Positions 33,774 to 43,043 of a DNA stretch of 64,000 nucleotides are shown here, in pieces. The first letter of the stretch is position 1. Each line of letters opens with the position of its first letter. The notes below the pieces were generated by a model, which was given only the letters and a program-made list of their open reading frames with translations, ran no database searches and was not told the DNA's origin. The stretch comes from Paracoccaceae bacterium (GTDB taxonomy: Bacteria; Pseudomonadota; Alphaproteobacteria; Rhodobacterales; Rhodobacteraceae). Both the position numbers and the translations under genes were made by a program. The stretch lies in NCBI GenBank assembly GCA_029862205.1, contig JAOTXT010000020.1, positions 1-64,000 of the forward strand. Reading direction: 5' to 3'.

Positions 33774-35452
33774 GAAAGCCAACTATCCGTTGCGCGATCT
33801 ATACGCGGAAGTCGTCGGAGGAAGGCCTCGACCAGGACTTCAATTCCCTCGACGCACAATATGAGGCCTGCGCGGCCTATATTGCGAGTCAGCGCCATGA
33901 GGGATGGAAGATACTACGCGCCCGCTACGACGATGGCGGCCTTTCAGGCGGCACGCTGCAGCGCCCGGCGCTACAACGGCTGCTTGCCGATATCGATGCC
34001 GGCGGGATCGACATGGTCGTGGTCTACAAGATCGATCGGCTGACCCGCTCGCTCGCCGACTTTGCCAGGTTGGTCGATCGGCTCGAGGCTGCGAACTGCT
34101 CTTTCGTCTCCGTTACCCAGGCCTTTAACACGTCTTCGTCCATGGGCCGCCTGACGCTCAATGTGCTGCTCTCTTTCGCTCAGTTCGAGCGCGAGGTCAC
34201 CGCCGAGCGGATCCGGGACAAGATCGCCGCCTCGAAGAAGAAAGGGCTCTGGATGGGCGGGCTTGCTCCGATCGGTTATGATCCGCATCCAGATGCCAGC
34301 CGGCGCGAACTGGTGGTCAACGAGACAGAGGCCAAGACGGTGCGCCATGTGTTCGACCTCTATCTGGAGCATAGCTGTCTCAACGCGACGGCCCGGGCCG
34401 CTCAAGAGGCGGGCCTCCGGTCGAAGCGCCGCGTCTTCGCCAGCGGCCGTCGGCGGGGTGGCGCCGTCTTCAGCCGTGGCCAGATCCATCGGGTCCTGAC
34501 CAATCCCGTCTATCGCGGCCTCATCCGTCACAAAGACAAAACCTGGCCAGGCGCGCATCCCGCCATCATCGATGACGATCTTTGGGAGCGGGTTCAAAAC
34601 AGGTTGCAATGCGCCAGTGCGCGAAGGCGGGGGATAGTCAGGACGGATGGGCCACTGCCGGTCTCTGAGCTCTCAGCACCGCTTCTTGGAAAATTCCGCG
34701 ACGAGACGGGCGATCGGCTCACGCCTACACATACCAAACGCCATGGTCGCCGGCTTCGCTATTATGTCTCGAACCGCCTCGTGACCGGCAAGACCGATGC
34801 ATCAGGATGGCGCCTGCCGGCACCCGCCTTCGAAGAGGCCGTCGCCACGGCGATTGCCGATCATCTCGAACACCTGGCCAACAGGCATGCGGTCCTGCGG
34901 GAGATCGGGGCGGGAAGATCGCTCGACGCGACCGGCAAAGCCCATGACCTCGCCGCCTCCCTTCGCGAGCGTGGCGTGTCGATCATATCGGCCGCGATCG
35001 CATCGGGCGGCGTGCGCGCCGGAGGCCTGCGCATCAGCTTCGACCAGAGCGCGCTGGCCGAGTTGCTCGGTCTCTCGCCCGAGGATATCGACCCCGCGCT
35101 GCTCTATCTGGAGGCACCGTTCACCTGCCGACGTCGCGGCGTCGAAATGAAGATCGTCGCCGGCGAGAGGCAGCCGACGCCGGATCCGGTCCTCGTCCGC
35201 GCGCTCGGTAATGCGCATCGCTGGTCGGCGATGCTGAAAAGCGGTGCGACGCTCAACGCGATCGCCGATCGCGCGGGTCTATCGAAGAGCTATGTCGCGC
35301 GCATCATCCCGCTGGCAACACTCTCGCCGCGGATCCAGGAAGCGGTCGTGGTCGGAAACCAGCCGCTCGAGTTGACCCTCGAGACACTGGTCCGGACCCA
35401 GCTGCCGCTTGACTGGGCCCGCCAGGAAGAGCGCTTCGGATTCAGCGCCTGA
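33770..35452 (+). CDS. Large serine recombinase
   Basis: 560 aa. N-terminal resolvase domain with catalytic Ser15 (AIYTRKSSEEGLDQ), YKIDRLTRSLADFARLVD (Arg residues of the active site) and FAQFEREVTAERIRDKI; then the Recombinase domain (HVFDLYLEHSCLNATARAAQEAG, GQIHRVLTNPVYRG). No clear four-Cys zinc ribbon or long coiled coil as in phiC31 Int is seen, so it is a compact variant. The C-terminus contains a helix-turn-helix-like NAIADRAGLSKSYVARII. Not adjacent to an identifiable prophage. Phased direct repeats follow directly. Confidence 0.9.
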   Translation: MRKPTIRCAIYTRKSSEEGLDQDFNSLDAQYEACAAYIASQRHEGWKILRARYDDGGLSGGTLQRPALQRLLADIDAGGIDMVVVYKIDRLTRSLADFARLVDRLEAANCSFVSVTQAFNTSSSMGRLTLNVLLSFAQFEREVTAERIRDKIAASKKKGLWMGGLAPIGYDPHPDASRRELVVNETEAKTVRHVFDLYLEHSCLNATARAAQEAGLRSKRRVFASGRRRGGAVFSRGQIHRVLTNPVYRGLIRHKDKTWPGAHPAIIDDDLWERVQNRLQCASARRRGIVRTDGPLPVSELSAPLLGKFRDETGDRLTPTHTKRHGRRLRYYVSNRLVTGKTDASGWRLPAPAFEEAVATAIADHLEHLANRHAVLREIGAGRSLDATGKAHDLAASLRERGVSIISAAIASGGVRAGGLRISFDQSALAELLGLSPEDIDPALLYLEAPFTCRRRGVEMKIVAGERQPTPDPVLVRALGNAHRWSAMLKSGATLNAIADRAGLSKSYVARIIPLATLSPRIQEAVVVGNQPLELTLETLVRTQLPLDWARQEERFGFSA

Positions 35453-35457
35453 AAGCT

Positions 35458-35531
35458 TTCCCTGTTCGCCGCCCGGAATACCCTGTTCCGTCGAAAATAT
35501 TCCCTGCTCGGCCTTGAAAAATTCCCTGTTC
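35458..35531 (+). repeat. Four phased direct repeats of TTCCCTGTTC
   Basis: TTCCCTGTTC at 35458, TACCCTGTTC at 35479, TTCCCTGCTC at 35500, TTCCCTGTTC at 35522: spacings 21, 21, 22 bases, i.e. two helical turns. They begin five bases after the recombinase stop. A spacing that keeps all copies on one face of the helix suggests protein binding rather than coding decay. Confidence 0.75.
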
Positions 35532-35619
35532 GGCGGCGCCGGGAAATGCGCCCTAAGACTCTGTAATATCGCTCAGATTTAGGCCCAATTTCTCCAGGAA
35601 TGGCTTCGAACGTACGATA

Positions 35620-35648
35620 TTCCCTGTAAATTGCCTGTTATCAGGGAA
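35620..35648. repeat. Inverted TTCCCTG ... CAGGGAA pair
   Basis: TTCCCTG at 35620 and CAGGGAA ending at 35648, about 15 bases apart, using the same core as the four direct repeats. Candidate crossover or operator site of the recombinase module. Confidence 0.5.
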
Positions 35649-35815
35649 ATCCCCGAAAACACCACCGGCCAAACCAGGCAACAGAGACCGCGCGCCAAAA
35701 ACAGCCGAAATCGGCTCGCCGGGTGCGTCTCGCTCGGGCACGCACACCCGCAAGCCCCGGCAATGTCGCGGAAATTCGGTGCGATCTTGCTATGGTCTGG
35801 TGAGACGGGGGTCGC

Positions 35816-35906
35816 TGGCGGAGAGGATGGGATTCGAACCCACGAGACCCTTTTGGGGCCTACTCCCTTAGCAGGGGAGCGCCTTCGACCACTCGGCCAC
35901 CTCTCC
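35816..35906 (-). tRNA. tRNA-Ser (anticodon GCU)
   Basis: Minus strand: acceptor GGAGAGG / CCTCTCC, D arm GGCCGAGTGG, anticodon stem CTCCC-CTGCTAA-GGGAG (GCT), long class II variable arm CCCCAAAAGGGTCT, T arm GTGGGTTCGAATCCCAT, encoded CCA. Complete. It lies at the edge of the recombinase region. Confidence 0.93.
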
Positions 35907-36014
35907 GCCGACCCGTGTAAGGGGGGGCTTTGGGCAAGTCAACAACACCTTGCGGGAGCCCGGAACGCCAGTAAGAGTGGCGTTTGAGCACCCTTTCTTC
36001 ATCGGGATTGGACA

Positions 36015-36338
36015 ATGGGTCGACGCCCCAAAACACCAAGATCGCAGCCGTCGGATCAGGACGATTTGATCGCAGTCGAGGCGCGCATCACCGGTCGGGT
36101 CCAGGGCGTTTGGTTCCGTGGTTGGACCGTCCAGGAGGCTGGCCGGCTGGGATTGGCCGGATGGGTCCGCAATTGCGCGGACGGCAGCGTCGAGGCCCGT
36201 TTCGAGGGGCCGGGCGACGCAGTCCAAGCGATGCTTTGTCTTTGCCGCCAAGGCCCTCGAATGGCGCGTGTCGTGGATGTGGTGAGCCGCACGGTCGCGC
36301 TCGATCCCTCGGCCATGGGGTTCGAAGTGCGCCGCTAG
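36015..36338 (+). CDS. acyP: Acylphosphatase
   Basis: 107 aa, with both family signatures: [20 protein letters not shown] (catalytic Arg in the phosphate loop) and [17 protein letters not shown] (catalytic Asn). It hydrolyses acyl phosphates in the cytosol. The N-terminus is ~15 residues longer than most bacterial acylphosphatases, so a start inside the frame is possible, though no better start with a site is apparent. Its stop overlaps the convergent metC stop (CTAG). Confidence 0.9.
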   Translation: MGRRPKTPRSQPSDQDDLIAVEARITGRVQGVWFRGWTVQEAGRLGLAGWVRNCADGSVEARFEGPGDAVQAMLCLCRQGPRMARVVDVVSRTVALDPSAMGFEVRR

Positions 36339-37513
36339 TGCGCCATGCGGGCAAAGCCGGCCTCCAGGTCGGCAATCAAGTCGTCCGGGTCTTCCAGCCC
36401 CACGTGGATCCGGATCAGTTGGCCGTCAGGCGTTTCGGGCCGGGGCCAGTATCCAACCGTATTAGGGATCTTAACCGGCTTCATCAGGCTCTCGAACCCG
36501 CCCCAAGAGGCGCCCATGCCGAAGAACTCGAGATCGTCATGGAGGAGTCCGAGCTGCTGCTCGCTGCTGAACTCCGGCTTTAGGATATAGCCAAACAGCG
36601 ATGAAGAACCGAGGAAATCCCGCTTCCATATCTCATGACCTTGTGCGTCCGGAAGGGCCGGGTGCAGCACTGCTGAGACCTCTGGCCGAGCTGCCAGCCA
36701 CTGGGCGATTTTTAGACCGTTCGCCATATGAAGTGGCATCCTTGCGCCAAGGGTGCGCAGGCCCCGCAGTGCTAGATAGGTGTCGTCGGGCGAGCCGTGC
36801 AGCCCAAGCTCCTTCCAGCCCTCCCGCAACTTCGGGTAGGCGGCTTCAGTGGTTGTGACCGCACCCATCACCAGATCGGAATGCCCGCCGATATACTTGG
36901 TCACCGCTTGGATTGACACATCAACCCCGTGGGCAAGCGGCTTGAAGTAGAACGGCGAGGCCCAGGTATTGTCGCACATCACCGTAATGTCCTGATGGTT
37001 GCGCGCTTCGGCGACGATCGCTGGAATGTCTTGCACCTCGAAGATCAGCGAGCCCGGGGACTCGGTGAAGATGACCCGGGTATTGGGCTTCATCAGCGCG
37101 GCGATCCCGGCCCCGATAAGCGGATCGTAGAAGGTGGTCTCGATCCCCATCCGCACCAGCATTTTTCGGCAAAACCGCCGCGTCGGCCCGTAGCAGGAAT
37201 CGACCATCAGCAGGTGATCACCGGCCGAGAGGTAGCAGAGCAGAGGCGCCGTACAGGCCAATAGCCCGGTGCTGGCGAGACGGGTGCGAAAGCCCCCCTC
37301 GAGTTCAGCGACCGCTTGCTCGAACGCAAACGTTCCGGGCGTGCCGTGGACGCCATAGGTCGTGTCATCGGCGTCCTCGACCTTGTCCAGGTCGCGCATG
37401 TCACGCAGCGTCGGACTGAGGATCGTCGAAGCGTGATAGACGGGCGGGTTCACCACACCGTGATTGGCATGGGGGTGCAGGCCCGCATGGGTCACCCGTG
37501 TGGCGTCTTTCAT
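36335..37513 (-). CDS. metC: Cystathionine beta-lyase / Cys-Met metabolism PLP enzyme
   Basis: 392 aa, gamma-family PLP lyase. [12 protein letters not shown]-terminus, [24 protein letters not shown], and the PLP lysine in [19 protein letters not shown] (Lys206), plus [29 protein letters not shown] near the C-terminus is typical of MetC. It splits cystathionine to homocysteine, pyruvate and ammonia. The start is ATG 37513; the track frame reaches 37618 but the extension is not family-like. Convergent with acyP. Confidence 0.9.
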   Translation of the reverse strand: MKDATRVTHAGLHPHANHGVVNPPVYHASTILSPTLRDMRDLDKVEDADDTTYGVHGTPGTFAFEQAVAELEGGFRTRLASTGLLACTAPLLCYLSAGDHLLMVDSCYGPTRRFCRKMLVRMGIETTFYDPLIGAGIAALMKPNTRVIFTESPGSLIFEVQDIPAIVAEARNHQDITVMCDNTWASPFYFKPLAHGVDVSIQAVTKYIGGHSDLVMGAVTTTEAAYPKLREGWKELGLHGSPDDTYLALRGLRTLGARMPLHMANGLKIAQWLAARPEVSAVLHPALPDAQGHEIWKRDFLGSSSLFGYILKPEFSSEQQLGLLHDDLEFFGMGASWGGFESLMKPVKIPNTVGYWPRPETPDGQLIRIHVGLEDPDDLIADLEAGFARMAH

Positions 37514-37990
37514 CGTTGTTGGCCCCCGCGCGCGTCTTGTGCTCCAAAAAACCTTGATATCTCGGAGATGGCTGGTCAACCGGCGAACGCGGTGCGCGCC
37601 CGGAGTGATGTTTCCCATATGCGCTCAACTTCCAGGTGATTCGATGCGGGATTGCAGCAACTTCGAACGGATTCCTCGCGCGCGCGCCCTCCAAGCCATG
37701 GGTCAAAAATCGAGCCCATTCGTAAAAATTTTTATCACTCGCGGCCAAAGCCGCTTGCGCGCACGGTTTTTTGCGAGCGCCGAGCATGGCCCGATGCCGC
37801 GCGATTTTATGCGGCGCCGCGATTAGCCGAGCTAACCCAGCGTCAAGAACTGATTTTCGACCAATGACTTGACGGCGCGAGCGCGGGCTGATCAAACTTC
37901 CGGCGGGGATGACCCCATCCAATCCGTATAAGCGGGCGGCCGATCCCGCGCCGCGCGAATGCGCGGAATAACAGGTATGAGGAAACAATC
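37514..37990. other. Intergenic region upstream of metC and bztA (divergent)
   Basis: About 475 bases, no gene. A TTGACG at 37869 could be a -35 for bztA, without a good -10. A TAAAAATTTTTA palindrome lies near 37725. Expected to contain both promoters and nitrogen or amino-acid control. Confidence 0.4.
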
Positions 37991-39010
37991 ATGAGAAAAT
38001 CCGTGATCTTTGGCGCTGTGGCGGCCGCAGGCATGATGGCCGGCGTCGCAAGTGCTGGCACTCTGGACGACGTCCGCGCCAAGGGCTTCGTGCAGTGCGG
38101 CGTGTCGACCGGTGTGGCCGGCTTCGCCTTCACCGACGCGAATGGCGAGTGGGACGGCTTCGACGTCACCATGTGCCGCGCTGTCGCGGCCGCCGTCTTC
38201 GGCGATCCGAAGGCGATCAAGTTCACGCCCACCACCGGCAAGACCCGCTTCACCGCGCTTGCCTCGGGCGAGATCGATGTCCTGTTCCGTAACACCACCT
38301 GGACCTACTCGCGCGACGTGGACCTGAAGTTCACCTTCCTGGGCGTCAACTACTATGACGGCCAGGGCTTCATGGTGCCCTCGGGGCTGGGCGTGTCGTC
38401 GGCGACCGAGCTGGACGGCGCCACGGTCTGTATCCAGACCGGCACCACGACCGAGCTGAACCTGGCGGACTTCTTCCGCGCCAATAACATGAGCTACGAG
38501 CCGGTCCCGATCGAGACCAATGCCGAGGCTCAGGCCAAGTATCTGGCCGGCGCCTGCGATGTCTACACGACAGACGCTTCCGGTCTGGCCGCGACCCGCT
38601 CGACCTTCGAGAAGCCGGGCGATCACGTGCTCCTGCCCGAGATCATCTCGAAAGAGCCGCTTGGGCCGCTGGTCCGCCATGGCGATGACGAGTGGGGCGA
38701 CGTGGTCCGCTGGACCCTGAACGCGCTGATCATCGCCGAGGAGAAGGGCATCACCGCAGGCAATGTTGATGACATGGCCGCCTCGGCCGGCAAGGACCCG
38801 GAGATCAATCGTCTGATGGGCACCGAGGGCGAATATGGCGCCATGTTGGGCCTGAGCAAGGACTTCGCAGTGGCCGCCATCAAGACCGGCGGCAATTACG
38901 GCGAGATCTTCGAAAAGCATATCGGCGTGAACACGCCGATTGGCCTGGCGCGCGGCCTGAACGCGCTCTGGACCGAGGGCGGCATCCTCTACGCACCGCC
39001 CTGGCGCTGA
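37991..39010 (+). CDS. bztA: Polar/general L-amino-acid ABC transporter periplasmic binding protein
   Basis: 339 aa. Signal peptide MRKSVIFGAVAAAGMMAGVASAG, then the AapJ/BztA sequence: AKGFVQCGVSTGVAGFAFTDANGEWDGFDVTMCRAVAAAVFG (family 3 SBP motif), ALASGEIDVLFRNTTWTYSRD, and SKEPLGPLVRHGDDEWGDVVRWTLNALI. It captures Glu/Gln/Asp/Asn (Bzt in Rhodobacter) or L-amino acids generally (Aap in Rhizobium). It is first in a four-gene operon; a hairpin separates it from the permeases. Confidence 0.93.
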   Translation: MRKSVIFGAVAAAGMMAGVASAGTLDDVRAKGFVQCGVSTGVAGFAFTDANGEWDGFDVTMCRAVAAAVFGDPKAIKFTPTTGKTRFTALASGEIDVLFRNTTWTYSRDVDLKFTFLGVNYYDGQGFMVPSGLGVSSATELDGATVCIQTGTTTELNLADFFRANNMSYEPVPIETNAEAQAKYLAGACDVYTTDASGLAATRSTFEKPGDHVLLPEIISKEPLGPLVRHGDDEWGDVVRWTLNALIIAEEKGITAGNVDDMAASAGKDPEINRLMGTEGEYGAMLGLSKDFAVAAIKTGGNYGEIFEKHIGVNTPIGLARGLNALWTEGGILYAPPWR

Positions 39011-39023
39011 TCTGACTAGGTTT

Positions 39024-39050
39024 GAGGGCGCGTCCGCTGGGCGCGCCCTC
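39024..39050 (+). terminator. Intra-operon hairpin after bztA
   Basis: GAGGGCGCG / CGCGCCCTC stem with an 8-9 base loop, 14 bases after the bztA stop and no T-tract. Such stems behind binding-protein genes commonly allow partial termination or stabilise the bztA mRNA, giving excess binding protein over permease. Confidence 0.6.
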
Positions 39051-39108
39051 TCCGCATAACAACGACAAAAATAACAATAAGAACAGAACAACACGACAGG
39101 GGGCGGAG

Positions 39109-40836
39109 ATGACCGTTACGACGGAGACTCCCCAGGCATCGTTCCGCATCGACATGCTGTGGAACGACAGCCGGTATCGCTCGACATTCCTGCAGATCAT
39201 CGCACTGATCTTGGTCCTGCTCGCCGGCCTTTGGCTGGTCGACAATGCGGTCCAGAACCTGGCGATCCTCGGCAAGGAATTCAGCTTCAGCTTCATGCCG
39301 CAGCCGTCGTCCTACGACATCAACCAGCGGCTGATCGAGTACACTTCGCGCTCGAGTCACTCTACCGCCGCCGTTGTCGGGCTTCTGAACACGCTCCTGG
39401 TCGCTGTCGTGGGTTGTTTCCTGGCGACGCTCTTCGGCGTCCTGGCGGGGGTTCTGCGCCTCTCGAATAACTGGATCGTTTCGCGGCTGATGACGGTCTA
39501 TATCGAGGGCATCAGGAACATCCCGGTCCTGATCCAGATCCTGCTGCTCTCCGCGGTGATAAACGAGACCCTGCCGCAACCGAGCGCATTCCGGGGCGAG
39601 AACGCGACGGCCTCGATGGTATTGGGCGACTCTATCGCGGTCACCAACCGTGGCATCTATTTCCCCATGCCGATCTTCGAGGATGGTTCGCTCTACGTGG
39701 TTCTGGCCTTCATCGCTTCGATTTGCGTCGCGGTCTGGTTCGGTCGCTGGGCCACCCGGCGCCAACAGGACACGGGCGAGCATTTGCCGGAATTCTGGAT
39801 TCAACTGGGCATCATCTTCGGTTTGCCCCTTCTGGTCTTTCTGGCCATGGGATTGCCGATCAGCCTCGAATACCCGGAGCTCAAGGGCTTTAACTTCAGG
39901 GGCGGCATCTATGCGCGCGAGTCCTATGTCGCATTGACGCTGGCGCTCGCGATCTACACCGGCGCCTTCATCGCCGAGAACGTACGCGCCGGCATCATGG
40001 CGGTCTCGAAGGGCCAGACCGAGGCGGCCTTCGCCCTGGGGCTCAGGCCCGGACGGACCATGAGCCTGATCATTCTGCCCCAGGCGCTCAGGGTCATCAT
40101 TCCGCCGCTGATCTCGCAATACCTGAACCTGACCAAGAACTCCTCGCTGGCGCTGGTCATCGGCTATATGGACGCGACCGGCACGCTGGGCGGCATCACG
40201 CTGAACCAGACCGGCAAGGAGATGGAGACGCTGCTGCTGCTGATGGCGTTCTACCTGTCGATCTCGCTGTCGATCTCGTTCGTCATGAACCTCTACAACG
40301 AGCAGGTGAAGCTGGTCGAACGCACCTCGGTGACCGGTGGAGGATTCAGCGTACTTCAGCTTTTCGACGGCATGAGCGGGCCTTGGGAGCTCCTGAAGAA
40401 GGGCGATGCGCGGATGAAGCGGAATTTCGGCGTCGCCGGACCGCTGAACCTGGTGGCGCTGCTTTATGGCGCGACCTTCGTGCTGATGCTGAACTACGTC
40501 TTCATCGGTCAGATGGAGGGCCGTGAGAGCTATTATCTGTGGAGCACGCCTGATCAGCTTGCCTCGCTCTTGCTGCTGATCATGTCGGGAGCGAGCTTAG
40601 CAACCTGCATCTTCAAGCATTACCGCTTCATCGACCTGGCGGTCGTCGAGTTGGTAGCTTTCGTCCTGGCGATTCTTGTGGGACTGCCGTTCAGCGGCAT
40701 CGCTCTTGGTCTCAGTGGCACGCTGGTCGTCTTTGGTGGCCTAGCGGCACGCCTGGCTGTGATCGGCTATACGGTCTTCGGAGCCAGGCCCAACGTCACC
40801 TACTTCTATCGCGTGAGGGAAGGAGAGGCGTCATGA
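39109..40836 (+). CDS. bztB: Amino-acid ABC transporter permease BztB with extra C-terminal membrane domain
   Basis: 575 aa; AapQ/BztB family proteins are usually about 400 aa. The permease core (residues 1-410) has EGIRNIPVLIQILLL (early), the BPD loop AGIMAVSKGQTEAAFALGLRPGRTMSLIILPQALRVIIPPL and NSSLALVIGYMDATGTLGGITLNQTGKE. After MNLYNEQVKLVERTS it continues for ~165 more residues with about four hydrophobic helices (LLYGATFVLMLNYVFIGQ; LASLLLLIMSGASLATCI; LAVVELVAFVLAILVGLPF) that I do not recognise in other BztB proteins. Start ATG 39109 after GGGCGGAG. Overlaps bztC (ATGA). Confidence 0.9.
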   Translation: MTVTTETPQASFRIDMLWNDSRYRSTFLQIIALILVLLAGLWLVDNAVQNLAILGKEFSFSFMPQPSSYDINQRLIEYTSRSSHSTAAVVGLLNTLLVAVVGCFLATLFGVLAGVLRLSNNWIVSRLMTVYIEGIRNIPVLIQILLLSAVINETLPQPSAFRGENATASMVLGDSIAVTNRGIYFPMPIFEDGSLYVVLAFIASICVAVWFGRWATRRQQDTGEHLPEFWIQLGIIFGLPLLVFLAMGLPISLEYPELKGFNFRGGIYARESYVALTLALAIYTGAFIAENVRAGIMAVSKGQTEAAFALGLRPGRTMSLIILPQALRVIIPPLISQYLNLTKNSSLALVIGYMDATGTLGGITLNQTGKEMETLLLLMAFYLSISLSISFVMNLYNEQVKLVERTSVTGGGFSVLQLFDGMSGPWELLKKGDARMKRNFGVAGPLNLVALLYGATFVLMLNYVFIGQMEGRESYYLWSTPDQLASLLLLIMSGASLATCIFKHYRFIDLAVVELVAFVLAILVGLPFSGIALGLSGTLVVFGGLAARLAVIGYTVFGARPNVTYFYRVREGEAS

Positions 40837-41966
40837 GCAGCGATACCAGCATCTCGTACGTCGCCTCCGGCCAAATCCCGCCCTCGCCGCCGCCGGCGGC
40901 GACGACCGGGGTTATGGGATGGATGCGCGAGAACCTGTTTGATGGGTGGATGAACAGCGTCCTGACCATCGTCTCGATCGCGGCGATTGTGCTGATCGTG
41001 CCGCCGATCATCGACTGGGCGTTCCTGAGGGGTGTCTGGAATGCGGGCTCGCTGAGCGAATGCCGCGAGATCGTCGCTGCCGCCCACGGCGAGGGGGTCC
41101 GCGGGGCCTGCTGGGCGGTGATCAACGAGCGATTCAACCAGTTCCTGTTCGGATTCTATCCGACGCATCTCTACTGGCGCCCGATCCTGGCCTTCGTGCT
41201 GATGTTCGTGGCTTTGGCACCGGTGCTGTTCACCCAGGTGCCGCGCTTCATGTTGTGGTTCAGCCTGATCTATCCGGTGGTCGCGTTCTTGCTGATCTGG
41301 GGTGGGATGGGTTTGGAGCCGGTGGAATCCGCCAAGCTCGGCGGCTTCATGTTGGCCCTGATTATCGGCACCACCGGGATCGTCGCCTCGCTGCCGATCG
41401 GCATCCTGCTGGCGCTGGGCCGGCAATCCTCGATGTTCTTCATCAAGACCATCTGCGTCATCTTCATCGAGTTCATCCGCGGCGTGCCTTTGATCACGCT
41501 TTTGTTCGTGGCCTCGGTGCTGTTGAACTACTTCCTGCCGCCCGGGACCGAATTCGATCTGATCCTGCGCGTCTGCATCATGGTGACCCTGTTCTCGTCG
41601 GCCTATATGGCCGAGGTGATCCGGGGCGGCTTGGCCGCCCTGCCACAGGGCCAGTACGAGGCGGCGGACGCGCTGGGCCTCAACTACTGGAAGTCGACCC
41701 GGCTGATTATCATGCCGCAGGCCCTGAAGGTCTCGATCCCGGGGATCGTGAATAGCTTCATCGGGCTCTTCAAGGACACGACGCTGGTTTCGGTCATCGG
41801 GCTTCTGGACCCGGTGGGCCTGTTGAACCCGATCCGCGCCGACTCGAACTGGAACGGCATCCTGTGGGAGCTCTATCTGTTCGTGGCGCTGTTCTTCTTC
41901 ATCTTCTGCTTCGGGATGTCGCGCTATTCGATGTATCTCGAACGCAAGCTCAAAACCGATCGCTGA
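40833..41966 (+). CDS. bztC: Amino-acid ABC transporter permease
   Basis: 377 aa, AapM/BztC family: N-terminal cytoplasmic part, about 8 helices, RGVPLITLLFVASVLLNYFLPPG and the EAA-type loop AEVIRGGLAALPQGQYEAADALGLNYWKSTRLIIMPQALKVSIPGIVNSFIGLFKDTTLVSVIG. Together with BztB it forms the membrane pore that contacts BztD. ATG 40833 overlaps the bztB stop by 4 bases (ATGA). Length is near the family norm. Confidence 0.92.
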   Translation: MSSDTSISYVASGQIPPSPPPAATTGVMGWMRENLFDGWMNSVLTIVSIAAIVLIVPPIIDWAFLRGVWNAGSLSECREIVAAAHGEGVRGACWAVINERFNQFLFGFYPTHLYWRPILAFVLMFVALAPVLFTQVPRFMLWFSLIYPVVAFLLIWGGMGLEPVESAKLGGFMLALIIGTTGIVASLPIGILLALGRQSSMFFIKTICVIFIEFIRGVPLITLLFVASVLLNYFLPPGTEFDLILRVCIMVTLFSSAYMAEVIRGGLAALPQGQYEAADALGLNYWKSTRLIIMPQALKVSIPGIVNSFIGLFKDTTLVSVIGLLDPVGLLNPIRADSNWNGILWELYLFVALFFFIFCFGMSRYSMYLERKLKTDR

Positions 41967-41978
41967 GGAGGTGATCCC

Positions 41979-42791
41979 ATGACCGACGCCGCACAGATCG
42001 ACGACCATATGCCGGAGGATCACGTCCCCGACCGCTCGAAGATGTCGGTCTCCGACGAGGTCGCGATCCAGATCGACAACATGAACAAGTGGTACGGCGA
42101 GTTCCACGTGCTGCGCGACATCAACCTGACCGTCAACCGGGGCGAGCGGATTGTGATCTGCGGGCCTTCCGGTTCCGGCAAGTCGACACTGATCCGCTGC
42201 ATCAACCGGCTGGAGGAGCACCAGAAGGGAGATATCGTCGTCAACGATGTGGAGCTGAACTCGGACCTGAAGAACATCGACAAGATCCGGGCCGAGGTCG
42301 GGATGGTGTTCCAGCACTTCAACCTGTTCCCGCATCTGACCATCCTCGAGAACTGCACGCTGGCCCCGATCTGGGTGCGCAAGACACCTAAGAAGGAGGC
42401 CGAGGCGGACGCGATGCAGATGCTGGAGCGGGTCAAGATCCCGGAACAGGCGCACAAGTTCCCCGGCCAGCTTTCCGGTGGTCAGCAGCAGCGCGTGGCG
42501 ATTGCGCGCTCGCTCTGCATGAAGCCACGCATCATGCTGTTCGACGAACCGACCTCGGCGCTCGACCCCGAGATGATCAAGGAGGTGCTCGACACCATGA
42601 TCGGTCTGGCCGAGGAGGGCATGACCATGCTGGTCGTGACCCACGAGATGGGCTTCGCCCGGATGGTCGCGAACCGGGTGATCTTCATGGACGAGGGCCA
42701 GATCGTCGAGCAGAACGAGCCCGAGGAATTCTTCAACAATCCGAAATCGGATCGCACCAAGCTGTTCCTGAGCCAAATTCTCGGCCACTAA
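41979..42791 (+). CDS. bztD: Amino-acid ABC transporter ATP-binding protein
   Basis: 270 aa, GlnQ-type. Walker [10 protein letters not shown] (about residue 66), signature [15 protein letters not shown], Walker [15 protein letters not shown], switch His in VVTHEMGFA. It energises amino-acid import with BztB/BztC. The ~20-residue acidic N-terminal extension ([17 protein letters not shown]) precedes the usual start. Ribosome site GAGGAGGTGATCCC before ATG 41979. Followed by a terminator. Confidence 0.95.
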   Translation: MTDAAQIDDHMPEDHVPDRSKMSVSDEVAIQIDNMNKWYGEFHVLRDINLTVNRGERIVICGPSGSGKSTLIRCINRLEEHQKGDIVVNDVELNSDLKNIDKIRAEVGMVFQHFNLFPHLTILENCTLAPIWVRKTPKKEAEADAMQMLERVKIPEQAHKFPGQLSGGQQQRVAIARSLCMKPRIMLFDEPTSALDPEMIKEVLDTMIGLAEEGMTMLVVTHEMGFARMVANRVIFMDEGQIVEQNEPEEFFNNPKSDRTKLFLSQILGH

Positions 42792-42812
42792 CGGCCTGTT
42801 GTCTCAATAAAA

Positions 42813-42847
42813 GCCGCCGGTCCCGCGGGGCCGGCGGTTTCTTTTTT
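42813..42847 (+). terminator. Rho-independent terminator of the bzt operon
   Basis: GCCGCCGG tcccgcggg gCCGGCGGTTTCTTTTTT: GC-rich stem and T-tract ending at 42847, 22 bases after the bztD stop. Confidence 0.9.
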
Positions 42848-42958
42848 CGAGAAAGCGGTCGCGCGTGACGAAAATCACAGAGCGTTTGGGCGAATCAATC
42901 TAATTTCACTCTCAAGGCGCCGGAAGAACCGGCTTGAAATTGAGACCCGAGGTTTGAA

Positions 42959-43039
42959 ATGACCTATCTGCTGTATCCCATGGTTATCGTCGTCGCACTG
43001 TTCGTGGCCGTTGCCTCCGCAGCGTCCTATACGATCTGA
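42959..43039 (+). CDS. 26-aa single-helix membrane peptide
   Basis: Too short for the ORF track. ATG 42959 follows CGAGGTTTGAA and reads MTYLLYPMVIVVALFVAVASAASYTI: one hydrophobic helix over almost the full length. A GCCGG/CCGGC stem lies 25-40 bases upstream. It stands alone between the bzt terminator and the convergent sixA-like gene. It could be a small membrane-protein regulator or a chance frame; hydrophobicity, site and isolation argue for real. Confidence 0.45.
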   Translation: MTYLLYPMVIVVALFVAVASAASYTI

Positions 43040-43043
43040 TCCG

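Noticed and set aside
35458-35531. CRISPR array
   Set aside because: The repeat is only 10 bases with 11-base gaps and degenerate; no cas genes.
40806-42788. 660-aa minus-strand ORF
   Set aside because: Antisense to bztC and bztD; low-complexity acidic/His shadow.
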